From Corythoichthys intestinalis (lineage: Eukaryota > Chordata > Actinopteri > Syngnathiformes > Syngnathidae): a DNA stretch of 64,000 bases. The stretch is from assembly GCF_030265065.1 (NCBI RefSeq), contig NC_080416.1:5331501-5395500 (forward strand). The letters are read 5' to 3'. Of the stretch, positions 45,985 to 59,400 are shown piece after piece. A model generated the notes under the pieces. It did no database searches. It was not told the origin of the DNA and saw nothing but the letters and a program-made list of their open reading frames with translations. The translations under genes were made by a program, and so were the position numbers. Within the stretch, counting starts at the first letter, position 1; every line of letters starts with the position of its first letter.

Positions 45985-46436
45985 TGGGGATGTCTCAAGC
46001 CGATACCGGAAAAAGTTTTTTTTTTACTGTCCTACTATGCCGCTTTCAACAAGATTAACGTACATAAATGCTTGTCTTTATTAAATGCTTCATTGAGTGA
46101 GTCCACTCATCCGCTCATGCTGCTGAGAACAGCCTCTCACTTACACAATGAGTTGCCACAGCACATGTATGAAAGTTTAATGGCGATTCACACATTTGTG
46201 CCTTGGATCATCTCGTTACCAAGCTTCTCGGTCAAGATCAAAGCTATAACGCGTCAATCATAGTTAACTTTTAAGTACCAAACGCAAGCTGGACAGTGGC
46301 TGCACTGCTTAGTAGGAGGGAGAGAGGCTGTGGCGCTGTAGGAGCATGGAGCAGAATTTTTTTTTTTTTTTTAAATAAAAACACCTGATCCTTTTCGCCC
46401 GATTTCTGATCACTTAATTGGATCAGGACATCCCTA
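45985..46436. mobile_element. hAT-H non-autonomous element (TAGGGATGTCC ends)
   Basis: It starts TGGGGATGTCTCAAG and ends GGACATCCCTA. GTTTGTAG at 45977-45984 matches GTTTGTGG at 46437-46444 in 7 of 8 bases, so the target duplication is slightly aged. Confidence 0.82.
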
Positions 46437-46444
46437 GTTTGTGG

Positions 46445-47407
46445 TATTTTTAATGTTCCCCCCAAAAAGTATTTTTAATTGTACTTTATTTTGTATTCAT
46501 ATTTTTAGCTTATCACAAGTCTCGCGGGGGTGCCGGAGCCTATCCCAGGTGGGCATGAGACTGGGTACACCCCGAATTGTTTGCCAGCCAAACAATTTGT
46601 ATTTTAATCATTTCCATTTTCAATTCTTTGCATTTGATGTTTTTAGTTGAATTACTTTTTACTTGTACTGTACTTTCAAGTTACTTTTTTAAATTAAATA
46701 TTAGAATTTTGAAACATTTTTTCATTAAATTTGTCTTATTCAGGTTTTTGTATTAATAACTAATTTGATCATGTTTTTAAAAAATTCAATGATGTGTTTA
46801 CATTTTGAAATTTTTACATTTTTTATATGTATCTTAACATTCACATGTTTAATGATTAGCATTTGAACATTGCTTTTTTTATAATTGTAATTTTTTTTTT
46901 ACGTAGATCGTGATTACGAGTATTTTCATTATATTTGGATGTTATTTGTATTTAAAAGCCTATTTTTTTGTTTAGTTATAACTTTGACGTAATTTTTTAA
47001 CTCATTCCCTACTATTGACATTAGTAGATGTCCAATTTAACCATTTACAACTGGCTGTGAATGCTCATCTTTCAGTACCACTGACAGCGCTAGACGTCCA
47101 ATTTATTTTGACTGCCCCTCCCAGTCTGAATAAATTGTACGTCGTGCACCGTCAATGGCGGCCAATCAATTACCTAGGTTGTATTTGTTTACATTTTTTC
47201 AACTGTATTTTTTCCATTATAGATAGCGTACCTGCAGGTGGTGCTGATTCTCCAATTGGCTTCCAACACACACACACCCCCAAACAGGAATCCAAGTGTG
47301 TGTGTGTAGCCAAATGTTGCTGGCTTAAGTTTGCATCCGTCCGCTCACACGCACGTTTGACTTCGCCACTGCAAACAGATTGACTCACTTTACTTCTGCT
47401 TGTGCAG
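46445..47407. other. Intergenic stretch before the SBK gene
   Basis: AT-rich sequence with no exon. It includes a short GGGGGTGCCGGAGCCTATCC repeat fragment at about 46526, paired GACGTC-type short repeats at 47005-47165, and a short CA run near 47270. Confidence 0.5.
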
Positions 47408-47485
47408 GCGCTTCTGATGCAACGTCCAAGTGACCAAGGACTCGCCGGGTGAAGGACAGAAGAACATTTGGACCGAAGTGCCAAA
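47408..47485 (+). other. Possible 5' untranslated exon part of the SBK gene
   Basis: A fair acceptor (TTCTGCTTGTGCAG) ends at 47407, and the sequence then runs to the ATG at 47486 and donor at 47492. This suggests an internal exon with an untranslated exon further upstream. Confidence 0.4.
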
Positions 47486-50400
47486 ATGTCGGTAAGAAAT
47501 AATGGATGAAAATGTAACTTTTTTTTTTTCAATACTTTGACTATTGTGCAAATTAAGTGTTATGTTGTCTTGACCAAATCAAGCCAAAGTCTGGTGGTTG
47601 CAAGTTGTTTTTTTTAGGGTTAAGAGATGGAAATTATTCATTGATTTAGTTTGTTTGCGCGATAATTGACAGAAAATTGGAACCAAAAAAAAGAAGTTCA
47701 TTGTTAAACTTGAAAGAAAATTAGTCTGCTTCTAGTTTTTAACCCGAAGTTTTACACGTGCATTCACTGAACCCTTTGGAATTGAATAGTAAAGCAATTT
47801 TTCTTCAAAACCTCTAGAACGGGTGCCAAAGTCCGGTCCTCGGGAGCCCTAATCCAGCTCGTTTTCCTTGTCTCCCTCTTCCAACACACCTGAATTAAAC
47901 AATCAGGCTCGTTATCGAGCTCCTGGAGAGCTTGCTGATGAGCTGATTATTTGATTCAGGTGTGTTAAAGGAGGGAGACATGGAAAACAAGCTGGATGAG
48001 GGTTCTCCAGGACCAGACTTGGGCACCCCTGCTCTATAGCTAGCAAGCTAATGTCCAAGTGAATTACTGTTCAAATTTACTGCAAATAACGTCACCTTTT
48101 GCTGTATATTTTCACATTGGAAAATGAAACGAATTTCATTTTACACTGTTGTTATTTTGTTGTTTTCATATTTACTTTCTAATTTTATTGTTGCAGACTT
48201 TTTTCATGGTGTTCAATTGTTTTTTTTCTTATTATTTGCGCAGTCAACGCTGCCTGATGGTTAGTTATACTTCGTCATACTGAAGGAATTTGACCTTTTA
48301 GCCAGATTGCCGGAATGTTGCTAGCCGGACCCGCGCTAGCACAGCTTTAACGACCTAGGCCGGCGAAGCCCCTATAACCAACCCAAAAGGCCAAAACCCG
48401 TGGTTCACCTTTGTCTTAACCCTTTAATGACTGCAATCTGAAGCAATTGTCAGTCACAAATTTTGAAAAAACAAAAAAGGTCTTGATGAAACCTTTTTTT
48501 CAAATTTGTAAGAAAAAAAAAAATGTTTATTAAGCGCTATGATATCTATAACCGTTGCTAAATCCAGTTTTTTTTTCTCATTGGACCTGCAGATGCATGA
48601 GTTGACTTGCATTCATTATTTTTTTTGAGGAAAGATATTTCAAAATTCTGAATTAGTCTCAAAATCATGGAATTCTAAGTAGGGTTGTTCCGATCATGTG
48701 TTTTTTTGTTCCCGATCCGATCCCGATCGTTTTAGTTTCAGTATCTGCCGATCCCGATAGTTCCCGATCCGATTGCTTTTTTTTGCTCCCGATTCAATTC
48801 CAATCATTCCCGATCATTTTTCCCAATCATATACATTTTGGCAATGCATTAAGAAAAAAATGAATAAAACTCGGACGAATATATACATTCAACATACAGT
48901 ACATAAGTATTCTATTTGTTTATTATGACAATAAATCCTCAAGATGGCATTTACATTATTAACATTCTTTTTGTTAGAGGGATCCACGGATAGAAAGACT
49001 TGTGACTTTGTACATTGTGACTAAATATTGCCATCTAGTGTATTTGTTGAGCTTTCAGTGCATGAAGTGGAACCATGACTCTGCGTAGTACTACCAATTG
49101 ATATATCTTCTCTGCATTGGGAAATAACATAAGGTGTTAAGAAAAAGATCAATTGCTACTTTGCTTCCCCACATTGTTTCCCATGATATTTCTAATCGTA
49201 GGGAGAGGGATTGTAAGGCTTTAGCCAGTTAAAAAAGGCTCTAAAGGCTGCCAAAATTCACTCTACTCATTTTACGCTGCCTTTTATCTCTCTTTATAGG
49301 TAAAATGGCGCCATTACAGATTGAGCGCGACAATGCGTGGGTGGGTCGTGCCGCGCATGCATTAATTGCGTTAAATATTTTAACGTGATACATTTTTTAA
49401 AAAATTAATTACCGCCCTTATCGGGATAAATTTGATAACCCTACCTTAAGCCTAAACTAAAGACTCTGGATGAGTGTAACATATTATGTCTGTAACGTAA
49501 AATACAATTAGAAAGCGATTTAATAAAAAAAAAATATATATATATTAAAAAAAGGCATGGCCGATATTTTTTGCCGATTCCGATACTTTGAAAATGACGT
49601 GATAGGACATCCCGATCGATCGGGACACCTCTAATTCTAAGTGTATCAAATGTGATACATTTGGCAAGACGGGGTTAACCCCTTGTACTGGTTCCATTTT
49701 GAAAGCTGGAAAAAGGCTCGAAGCACAAGTTGACAATTTATTCATGTCGACAGCGATCAAATGGCAAGGCGAAACAGACTCAGGCGAGGAGGCAGACTCG
49801 TTTCAATGTCACCATATCACAAGTCAACAAAAGGTTCCCGAGAAAAAAATGACAACGATTAGTTAAACATTCAGTCTTTTTTAAGGCTCTCGCGGGGCGG
49901 GCTGTGGACAGAAGAAGAGTGTGTTTGGGCGTTGTTTAGGATTATTTTCTGTTTGTGGATTGGACAGGAGGATTCGGGAGTTACTGTTGTCAGGGCAACA
50001 AGGGTTGTGGATTTTAACACCTCAGGGTCAAAGGGGCTCGTGGAGTCTTATCAGTCGTGTTATCAGTTTGATATCGGGCGTTCTCTGGTGTTCCTTGTTT
50101 TGGGACAGACGTCCCGCTATTTGTTCTGGACTGTCCGGGAGGACTGATTGCGGGAGTTGGTGGTGCAGACGTGGGCTTATCAGCGTCAATCTTGTTCTGT
50201 CAGTTGCATGACGCACACGTTGGGCTTCCGTGATAAGAAGGCGTCATGTATCTTTTATGCCCTTTGGCAAATATATTCCCCTTGTTTTCCTTAAACTACG
50301 GGAGAAGTGCTATGTATTTTATATTGGGTGTGTTAGAGTAGTACAAACAGTAAATACGAGAAAAGATACTATTCCCTTCAATACCAAGTGCGAGTCAACC

Positions 50401-53400
50401 TTCCACTGAGCAAACCAGATTCCCCTCCCATTAGATAGAGGGCTAGCAATTGAAGGAAATGTAATACAGCCTGTAAACTGAGGGCAAATCAGTCCAAAAT
50501 GACACTTTGCCTTTAGTCAATGTATGAAAATGTGATCTTAACCTTCATCGAACCCCTGGGGTTCAATCGAACCCTACTCTCCTAGACTGTTGAGAGCCTA
50601 AAATTCTGACAATTTAATGTAAAAAAGTATATCTCAACAGTTAAAGAAATTGTCGATTAATTGTTGCATATCTAAAATCATAACCCTGAAAATATTTTAC
50701 TTGTTTGGAATTGTAATCTATCAAGGTCTTTAAACACACTCGATGTAGGTAAGCCCATTGTGTGTGTGCTTTAGTTTAATTGTTGCGATTCTGGCCCTTT
50801 AAGAAGAGCGAAGCTCGCTACAGTTACTCTCTCTCCTCCTTTCAAAGCCGTGTAGTTTGTTCCCCAAAGCTACCGTCATGTTTACTTAAAATCCGGCTCG
50901 AAGGACCATGAAAAAGAGAGCTAATTTGAATTGGGATCTCTCTGTGGTTGCGTGGAATAAAGCCGGTGACGCTATGGAGTTGTGACTCTGATCAGAGAAT
51001 CAACACACCTACTCTTATCAGTCATCGAGCAAAATAAAATGAATCCTGAATGGCCTGTTGATTGATCCCAATCCAAATTAGCTTTCTTTTTCACTGGTAA
51101 CTGTAGTCTCACCAGAAAATGCAATTTCTATAGTGGTTCTTTAGTAAATTACGTAGAGATGCTTCGCTGTGCTGGTCGTCACTTCCTGTTGAGTTTAGAG
51201 CATTTCTAGGTCACTTCCTGTTAACGTTAGGTCATATCCTGTTGAATTTGGGTGTTTTCCAAGATACTTCCCGTTGATATGAAGTCACTTTGTTAATTTT
51301 TGGGGCAATTCTAGGTTACCTTCTGTTGTTGGGTAACATCATGTTAATTTAGCTGTTTTTTTTTGTTACTTCCTGGTGATTTTGGGTGACTTCATGTTAT
51401 CATGGCACTTCCTGCTTCCTGTTGGAAGATAGAAAATTACGCTAGCAAACAAAATTGTGTGCTTCTATTAGAGTTAAAACCCAAAAGAAACGAGTGTCAT
51501 AACAAAATGGGTGTACCTACAAAAAATGCAAATTGGTAAAATTATTTTTGATAAAAAAATTGCGTTCTTGCGCCATGTTGTGATTCCTGTTTGAATTTTA
51601 CGAAACTCTTGCACCTGATGAAAAATATTAAGGCTGTCAAAATGTTTGCGTTAACGGGCGGTAATTAATTTTTTTAAATTAATCACGTTAAAATATTTGA
51701 CGCAATTAACGCACATGTACCTCTCAAACGGATTAAAATGACAGCACAGTGCAATGCCAACTTGTTACTTGTGTTTTTTTGAGTTTTGTCGCCCTCTGCT
51801 GGCGCTTGGATGCGAATGATTTTATGGGCTTAACCGCCCATTATTGACATCAACAATGGTGAGCTACTAGTTTATTTTTTGATTGAAAATTTTACAAATT
51901 TTAATAAAACAAAAACATTAAGAGTAGGGTTGGTCATCGTTTGAAATGGAACGGTTCCGGTTCCAATTCCACGTTTCGATTACGGTTCCGAAGGATTCCC
52001 GATTCCGATTCTTTTAAGAGGCAGGGTCAAAAAAAAAATGCAGGGTCCAAAAAATTTGATGAAAGTTGCCTGATATATCGGGCCGATTGACTGACTTTTT
52101 TCAATATCGCTCGTTATCAAGCGATTTGATAATGGTTATGTTTACTGTTTGGGTGATGACCTCACTTATAAAAGTTGACTGATATATCGGGCCTTTAGAT
52201 GGACTTTTTTCAAGATTTGCCGATATTAACCGATATGATAAGTAGGGTTGGGCATCGTTTGAAATGGAACGATTCCGGTTCCGAACGATTCCCGATTCAG
52301 ATTCTTTTAAGAGGCAGGGTCCAAAAAAATCAAATAAAAAATGCAGGTTCCAAAAAATTACATAGTTTATGTTAGTCTTAACTTCTGGACGTTTTTTGAA
52401 ATTAAATGAACTTCTCTCACAGGGCTAATTAGAATTTGTATATAAACATCAGTCTTTAAACTTGAGCAATTTTTTCCCGCATGGCGGTCAGGGTATCGAA
52501 ACAAGTAATTGAAATTTTAAAATTCAAACGATTCCGGGAGCATCGGAGTGTTAGAACCGGTTCCCATCGATGCTCGATTCTCGATGCCCAACCCTAATTA
52601 AGAGGGGTTTTAATATAAAATTTCTATAACTTGTACTAACATTTATCTTTTAAGAACTAAAAGTCTTTCTATCCATGGATCGCATTAACAGAATGTTAAT
52701 AATGTTAATGCCATCTTGTTATAATAAACAAATACAGTCCTTACGTATCGTATGTTGAATGTATATACCCATCTTGTCTTATCTTTCCATTCCAACAATA
52801 ATTTACAGAAAAATATGGCATATTTTATAGATGGTTTGAATTGCTATTAATTACGATTAATTAATTCTTAAGCTGTAATTAACTCGATAAAAATTTTAAT
52901 CGTTTGACAGCCCTAAAAAATATATAAGGTGTCTCTTTAAAATACTGACTGGAAGCTGCTCCCTAAAAATATTACAAAAATATTTTTAAAAAATGAATAT
53001 ATGTAATGAATGATTTTGATATTATAGAAATAAACCCTCTTTTTTTTTTTTAATTGAAGTCACGTGACTCCACCTGTGCTCCCCTAAATAACCACCTGAG
53101 ATCAAAAAGGGTTGCGCATACATTTTCTTCATGTTCATTTTATTAATAGAAAGCACTCGACAAACATCATAAATCATCCTCAGCCGGACCAAACGATCGC
53201 CCACGTGACGTCCAGATGACAGCGAAAGCTCTATGCGTTTAAGTTCTCAGGATGCTCGCGGTCTTGTAAATGTCAACGTAGGTTAGCTGGACATTTTATT
53301 TGGATTTTTCAGGATTATTCGGAAAAGGCAGGCAGTGGTTGTGTTTCCATGCCGTTGATGAGGATGGATGTCTAATCCGTTTGAATGGGAAGGGTTGGCT

Positions 53401-56400
53401 GACATTGGCAGACATTGTTTGGGGAAAAAAAAACTTTTGGGAAAATAGTAACTGGAATTATTTGGGAGGAACTGCAAAAACGAAAGAAAAACAATAAAAA
53501 AACTCAAATGTATATATTTTTTTAACACACTTGTTGCTTATACTTAAGGATGTCTATATGTAAAAAAAACAAGAACATGCTGTCACTACAGTTGACAGCT
53601 ACTATGTAGAGTATTAATAACACGTGACGGAGGAAAAAATTATTTCTATAAATTGCCACCCCCCTCCCCCAAAAAAAACAACAACCAAAGAGCAGAATTA
53701 AGAAAAAAAAATCTGACTGGACACTAGCACACACTTTTTGCTTGTACTAAAAGATGTCCGTATGCCCCCCTTCCCGAAAAAAAATCAACAAAAACAACAA
53801 TAAGATAGAAAAACTTGCCAACTTTTTTTTTTTTTTTTTTACATCGCTTATAATGACAAAGCAGCAAACAGGAAGGGGTTATAGGGGAACAGAAGAAAAG
53901 AAACACAAGAGAAGAAAGAAAAATACAAACTACAACACGAAATACATTGAACATCTTGACCAATTACTAATATGTTGGTGCTATCGTCAGCTCGATGTAT
54001 TTCCGGTTGACACCATGTGGGGGGCCTGTTGACCAGGGAAAGAGGGGGACGGGGTGGTGGAGTCTATAAGCTAAATGATTGAAAGGGGTGGAGTGTACAC
54101 AAATCAGCTCTGTGAACTAGAACCCAGTAATCGTGTGAATCCCTTGTGAGTGTAAGCCCGTCGGCGACCAACCCAACGCCGCCCCATCGCCAATCCCGGC
54201 ACTGGGACCCCCCAACTGAGCGCGCCCTATGACATCCAGCCGCACGTGAGCCCCACCAGGCGCGCGACAGTCATGCAGAGGAGCGGACACGCCACGCGGG
54301 CGCCAACCCAGGGTCACGGCCCCCACCCAGCCAGCCCGGGGAGGGAGGGCGGGCGGGGGCTGGGGTTGAAGCGCAGCCCATCCCTCCTCCCGCAGCCCAG
54401 CAAAGGTGGTCCCCTGGACCATCCGCGCACCCATCAACTGGCCTACAGGGATTGCAAGAGGGGGCACACCACCAACCCCCCACGCCTGCCCCCACCCCCG
54501 CCCGCCCACCCGGACCGCAAGCCACAGCCGCAGCCCCCCAATCGGCACGGCACGCCACGGGACCCCCAGTGGCCCACCAAGCCCAGGGCAGGGCAGGGTC
54601 CCCCACCGGTGCAGGAAACACCCACCCGATACACCGGCGCCCAGCCAGCGACCCACGATGGAGCACAGGGCGGATATCCAGTCAGAGAAGAGATAGGAAG
54701 GCGGAGGCAGGAGAACGCCGAGTAACCACCACGGGGCGACGCAAGATCGGAGCCCCGTGGCACTAAGTTTAAGTAGTGAGGGATCTCTATACCAATCAGA
54801 CTCACCCTTGCCGTTCTGTGATCCCCCCGGCCTGTTCAATCACGTGGTGTCTTTAAAGCACCTTAAAAAATGAAGTATTCGACATACAGCGCTGCCCTCA
54901 ACATGACTGGAAAGCGTAGATTTTAACCCCTCTCCGAGGTTTTATTTGGCACCGATTGACCACAGAAAACCGGAGATATGATCCTTTTAATTTCGTAAAA
55001 GGAATTATGAAGGAACTATTCGACTATTCAAACTGGGAACTATTTTCTCCCCTAGAGGGCACTCATGCTCTTTGGATGAATGATGCTTCATTTCAGTCAT
55101 TGTTTTTCTCTCGCTGGAATTCAATGATTTCTTTGGCTTGATGTGGTTATGTTATGGTTTATTGTTCTATATAATTACATGTAGATTGTGCTGAAAAAAA
55201 TACCATTGTAAAAAAAAAAAATCAAACATCGTAAGCAGTTAGTCACTCATGTTACTCATGACTTGAGTATTCTTTTCACCAAACTTTTTTTCTTATACTT
55301 AAGTGATAGTATTTTGAAGTTACGCTACTTTTACTTGAGTCAAATTTTTAACTACCCACCTCTGATTAAAAACAATTGAAAAAACAAAAAAAAAAAAATG
55401 CAGGAATTTTGAAAAACTGATCAGACGCCAACACATCCGCGCACACAGTTGTCGCTTATGTAAGCGTCCCACGAGTCGTGGTGTTCTTTTCAACTGAAGC
55501 CACTTAGTGCCCATCTGTCAGCTGTGGTGACCCCCCACCCGTCCCCCCAAAATCTCATAAAAGTGACACTCTCCAAAGTGTCCAAGCTGGAATGTGAGCG
55601 TGAAAGTTTCATGAGTGAGATGAGCTCATCCCAAAGAGCTGCCATGTTTTGGCTAGGCTAGCAGCGAGCTTTAGCATTAGCATGTCAGTCTAACAGTTAA
55701 GTATCAGTATAAATTTGAATTACAGTTTGGGTCTTTTTTTTTTTGTGCTAATTTAAATAATCTAACAGTTTGCTGTTGCAGTTTGGTGGCCATTCCGAAG
55801 TGTTTGGATGATTTACACAAGCAAGCTCAGTGAGCATCTCTGAGGGCTTTGTTAGCACTATTAACAGACGTGTTTATATGTATGTGTGGGGGTGTCACTA
55901 TGGCGACGCCCACTGTTAATCATCGACTTAAAGCCGCCGCGGTTTCATCTGACTTGTTATCGTCTAATAAAAAGTCTTCGGTAGTAAGGCTGTCTTCATC
56001 TTCGTAGAATCGTTACTGACGAATGTCTGGTGTTTTGGTTTCCTTGGTTACCAACTAACACTGACAGGCAGTAAACAAGCCTTTCAAAATAGTTTTTGAT
56101 AGTGGTTATGGAAGGCCACGTTTAAAAACTGGAATTTTTCATCTTTTCTAAAGAGAGAAATTAGCTATGTAAAGCTACTATCTGGCTAGCATTCCGCACA
56201 TGACCCATTAGCAAGAAATCTAAATGCTTCTGGTATGAAATTCGAACGCGAAATACTTAAATACGAAGTCTATTATTAGCGTTGGAAAGTACCAAGTTAA
56301 CCAGATTCAGCGAAAAGGTACACGTTATCAAAGTTTAGTGGAAATTTGACATTGGACTGTGAAGGGAATATGCCTGTACTTAGATATAATTGATTTAGAG

Positions 56401-59400
56401 CTGAAACGAGTACTCGAGCAACTCGAGTAACTCGAGTTTAAAAACTGATCCGAGTAATTTTATTCACCTCGAGTAATCGTTTATTTTGACAGCTCTAAGC
56501 ATCACGTTTTGCTAGGACTACTTTTAATGCAGGACAACGCGCTGTCACGTGCGGAGAGGAAGAAGGGAAAAAAAAAAAAAAAACCTTACCGCAGCCGCCA
56601 GCCGCCACAAACGACGCCGACGTTGCTAAATACTAGCCCGCACGATGCTACATTGGTAACAGGCAGCGTCTGGCGCGTCTCATAGAGATCACATGTATGT
56701 TGAACTAGATGCACAATGACAGACTCGGCCGCGTCTGGGCAGCGTTTGTAAACAGCCGCCATCTTAAAGCAGTACAGCGCTAAGCGCTAATAAAGAGCGC
56801 TAAGCGCTAATAAATAAGATTAACGTTACTGTCGCTACTAGCTCACGGAACGTTAGCCCTGCGGAGGGCTAGGTTTCAATTAATTATGACCACTGTCGAT
56901 GCGTGGCTAACGTGTCTTACATACAGGCTTTAACATAACATAGCATTGTGGAGTGATGAGGGTGTAAAATAAAAACTTAATCATGCTAACTATCAATTTT
57001 AGCTCAGTAGTCATTGCTGGATAAAACACCAAGTAGCACTGGTCCCTAATGTGCTCCAATACAGCCCGTATCATACATTTATTTTGAACACTGCAAAAAC
57101 TCAAAATCCTATCAGGACTTACAGTTTAGACTAACTTAAAACTTAACTAGAACTTAAAAATGGCTTGACACAAAGAGAAATTCAATTGAAACACGTGGGA
57201 AAAAAATCCTAACTTTTAAGTGATGTGTGTTATCAAGCGTAACGGCATTTTTAGGTAAGATATATATATATATATTAATAAGATCTAAAAATTTTTTGAG
57301 TGAAAGCAGTTAATTAGTCTTTTTTTTTTTTTATTCTAGTTACACCTGAGATGCAATTGTTGGCTGTTTTCAACAATGTACAACGAAAATAAAGACATTG
57401 ATTGACTGAAAATGGTTCAAGATTAGATGAAATGTCTTGTTTTCTCATGTATATGTATAATTGCTCTTCACCTAAAAATATATTTGTTTTATCCGATTAC
57501 TCGATTAATCGATAGAATTTTCAGTCGATTACTCGATTACTAAAATATTCGATAGCTGCAGCCCTAAATTGATTGATTAGAATAATCAAGGGAGCATCAT
57601 GATTTGGGGCTGTTTTGCTCACTCAGGGCCTGGACAACTTGCAGTCATTAATGAAAGAAGAAATTTAAAACTTAATCATAATGTTTTGCTGTAAAACCCG
57701 AGTCTGACAGACAGTTGAAGCTAAACAGAAGATGGATGCTGATCCAATGATCCAAAACACAGAAATAAATCAACTTCAGAATTGTTTCAGAAGAAAAAAA
57801 TACACATTCTGGAGTGGCCAAGTCAAAGTCCAGACTTGAACCCCATTGAGATGCTGTGGGATGACCTGAAGATGGCGATTCATGCCAGACATCCCAGGAA
57901 TCGGACTGAACTACAGCAGTTTTGTAGAGAAGAAAGGCCAAGATTACACCCGATCGATGTGTCGGACTGATCTGCAGCTACAGGAAGCGTCTGCTTGAAC
58001 TTATTGCTGCCAAAGCGGGGCACAAAATATTAAATGTGATGGTTTCCATACTTATTTCCCCTCCTTCTTTCATTGTTTGCATACTATCCTTTTCAAAATA
58101 TAAAAATCTACTGTATAAATTAGGGCTGTCAAAATTATCGCGTTAACGGGCGTAATTATTTTTTAAAATTAATCACATTAAAATATTTGACGCAAGTAAT
58201 GCACATGCCCCGCTCAGACAGATTTAAATGACAGTACAGTGAAATGTTCATGTTAATTGTGTTTTATGGAGTTTTGCCGACCTCTGCTGGCGCTTGGGTG
58301 CGACTGATTTTATAGGCTTCAGCACCCATGAGCATTTTGTAAGTAATTATTGACATCAACAATGGCAGGCTACTAGTTTATTTTTTGATTGAAAATTTAA
58401 CAAATTTTATTAAAACGAAAACATTAAGAGGGATTTTAATACAAAATTTCTACAACTTGTACTAACATTTATCTTTTAAGAACTACAAGTTTTTCTATCC
58501 ATGGATCGCTTTAACAGAATGTTAATAATGTTAATGCCATCTTGTTATAATAAACAAATACAGTCCTTACGTATCGTATGTTGAATGTATATACCCATCT
58601 TGTCTTATCTTTCCATTCCAACAATAATTTACAGAAAAATATGGCATATTTTATAGATGGTTTGAATTGCGATTAATTACGATTAATCAATTTTTAAGAT
58701 GTAATTAACTCGATTAAAAATTGTAATCGTTTGACAGCCCTAGTATAAATGGGTGTTTTTAGTTCAAGCAGACACTATTTTTTTCATCTGTGTGATTTTG
58801 ACAAAGATCAGATCACATTTCATGGTGAATTTCTGCAGAAATGTGGGAAATTCCAAAAGATTCAGATACTTTTTCATACTACTTTAAAGCATTTAATTAC
58901 AAATTTCCTAAAAAAAAAAAAAACTGGAATATTTCGCTCTCCCCGAACATTGTCTGCATATAAACACTTCCCCCTTGTGTGTAGGCGGCCGCCCGGCTCC
59001 TGGACGACATGTGCCACCTGACGGCTCAATCGCTGACCAAATTGGAGACGTCTGAGCACTTCCGGGTGGTCAAACTCTTGGGCGAAGGCTCGTACGGGAA
59101 GGTCATGCTAGCCGTGCACCTCAAAAGTGGTAAGGCAGCCATTGTCTAAGCACACGTGTCGCCTGAAACATACTCAATGTATGTAACTCTCAGGAAGCGC
59201 GATGGCGCTGAAGTTCTTCCCCCGCGTGACCACTTGTCTGAGCTCCTTCCTGCGCGAGTACAACGTGGCTCTGCGCTTCTGCACTCACCCGTCGTTGAGT
59301 CGCGCGCTGGGCATCGCCTACTTCACGCCGTCACATTACGTCTTCGCGCAGCAGGCCGGACTCTTCGGTGACCTCTACGACTTCATCGTACCCGAGGTAC

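Noticed and set aside
54117-54839. Long open frames on both strands in a GC-rich block
   Set aside because: Several frames are open at once on both strands, the peptides are Pro/Gly/Arg-rich with no domain, and the block belongs to a retroposon.
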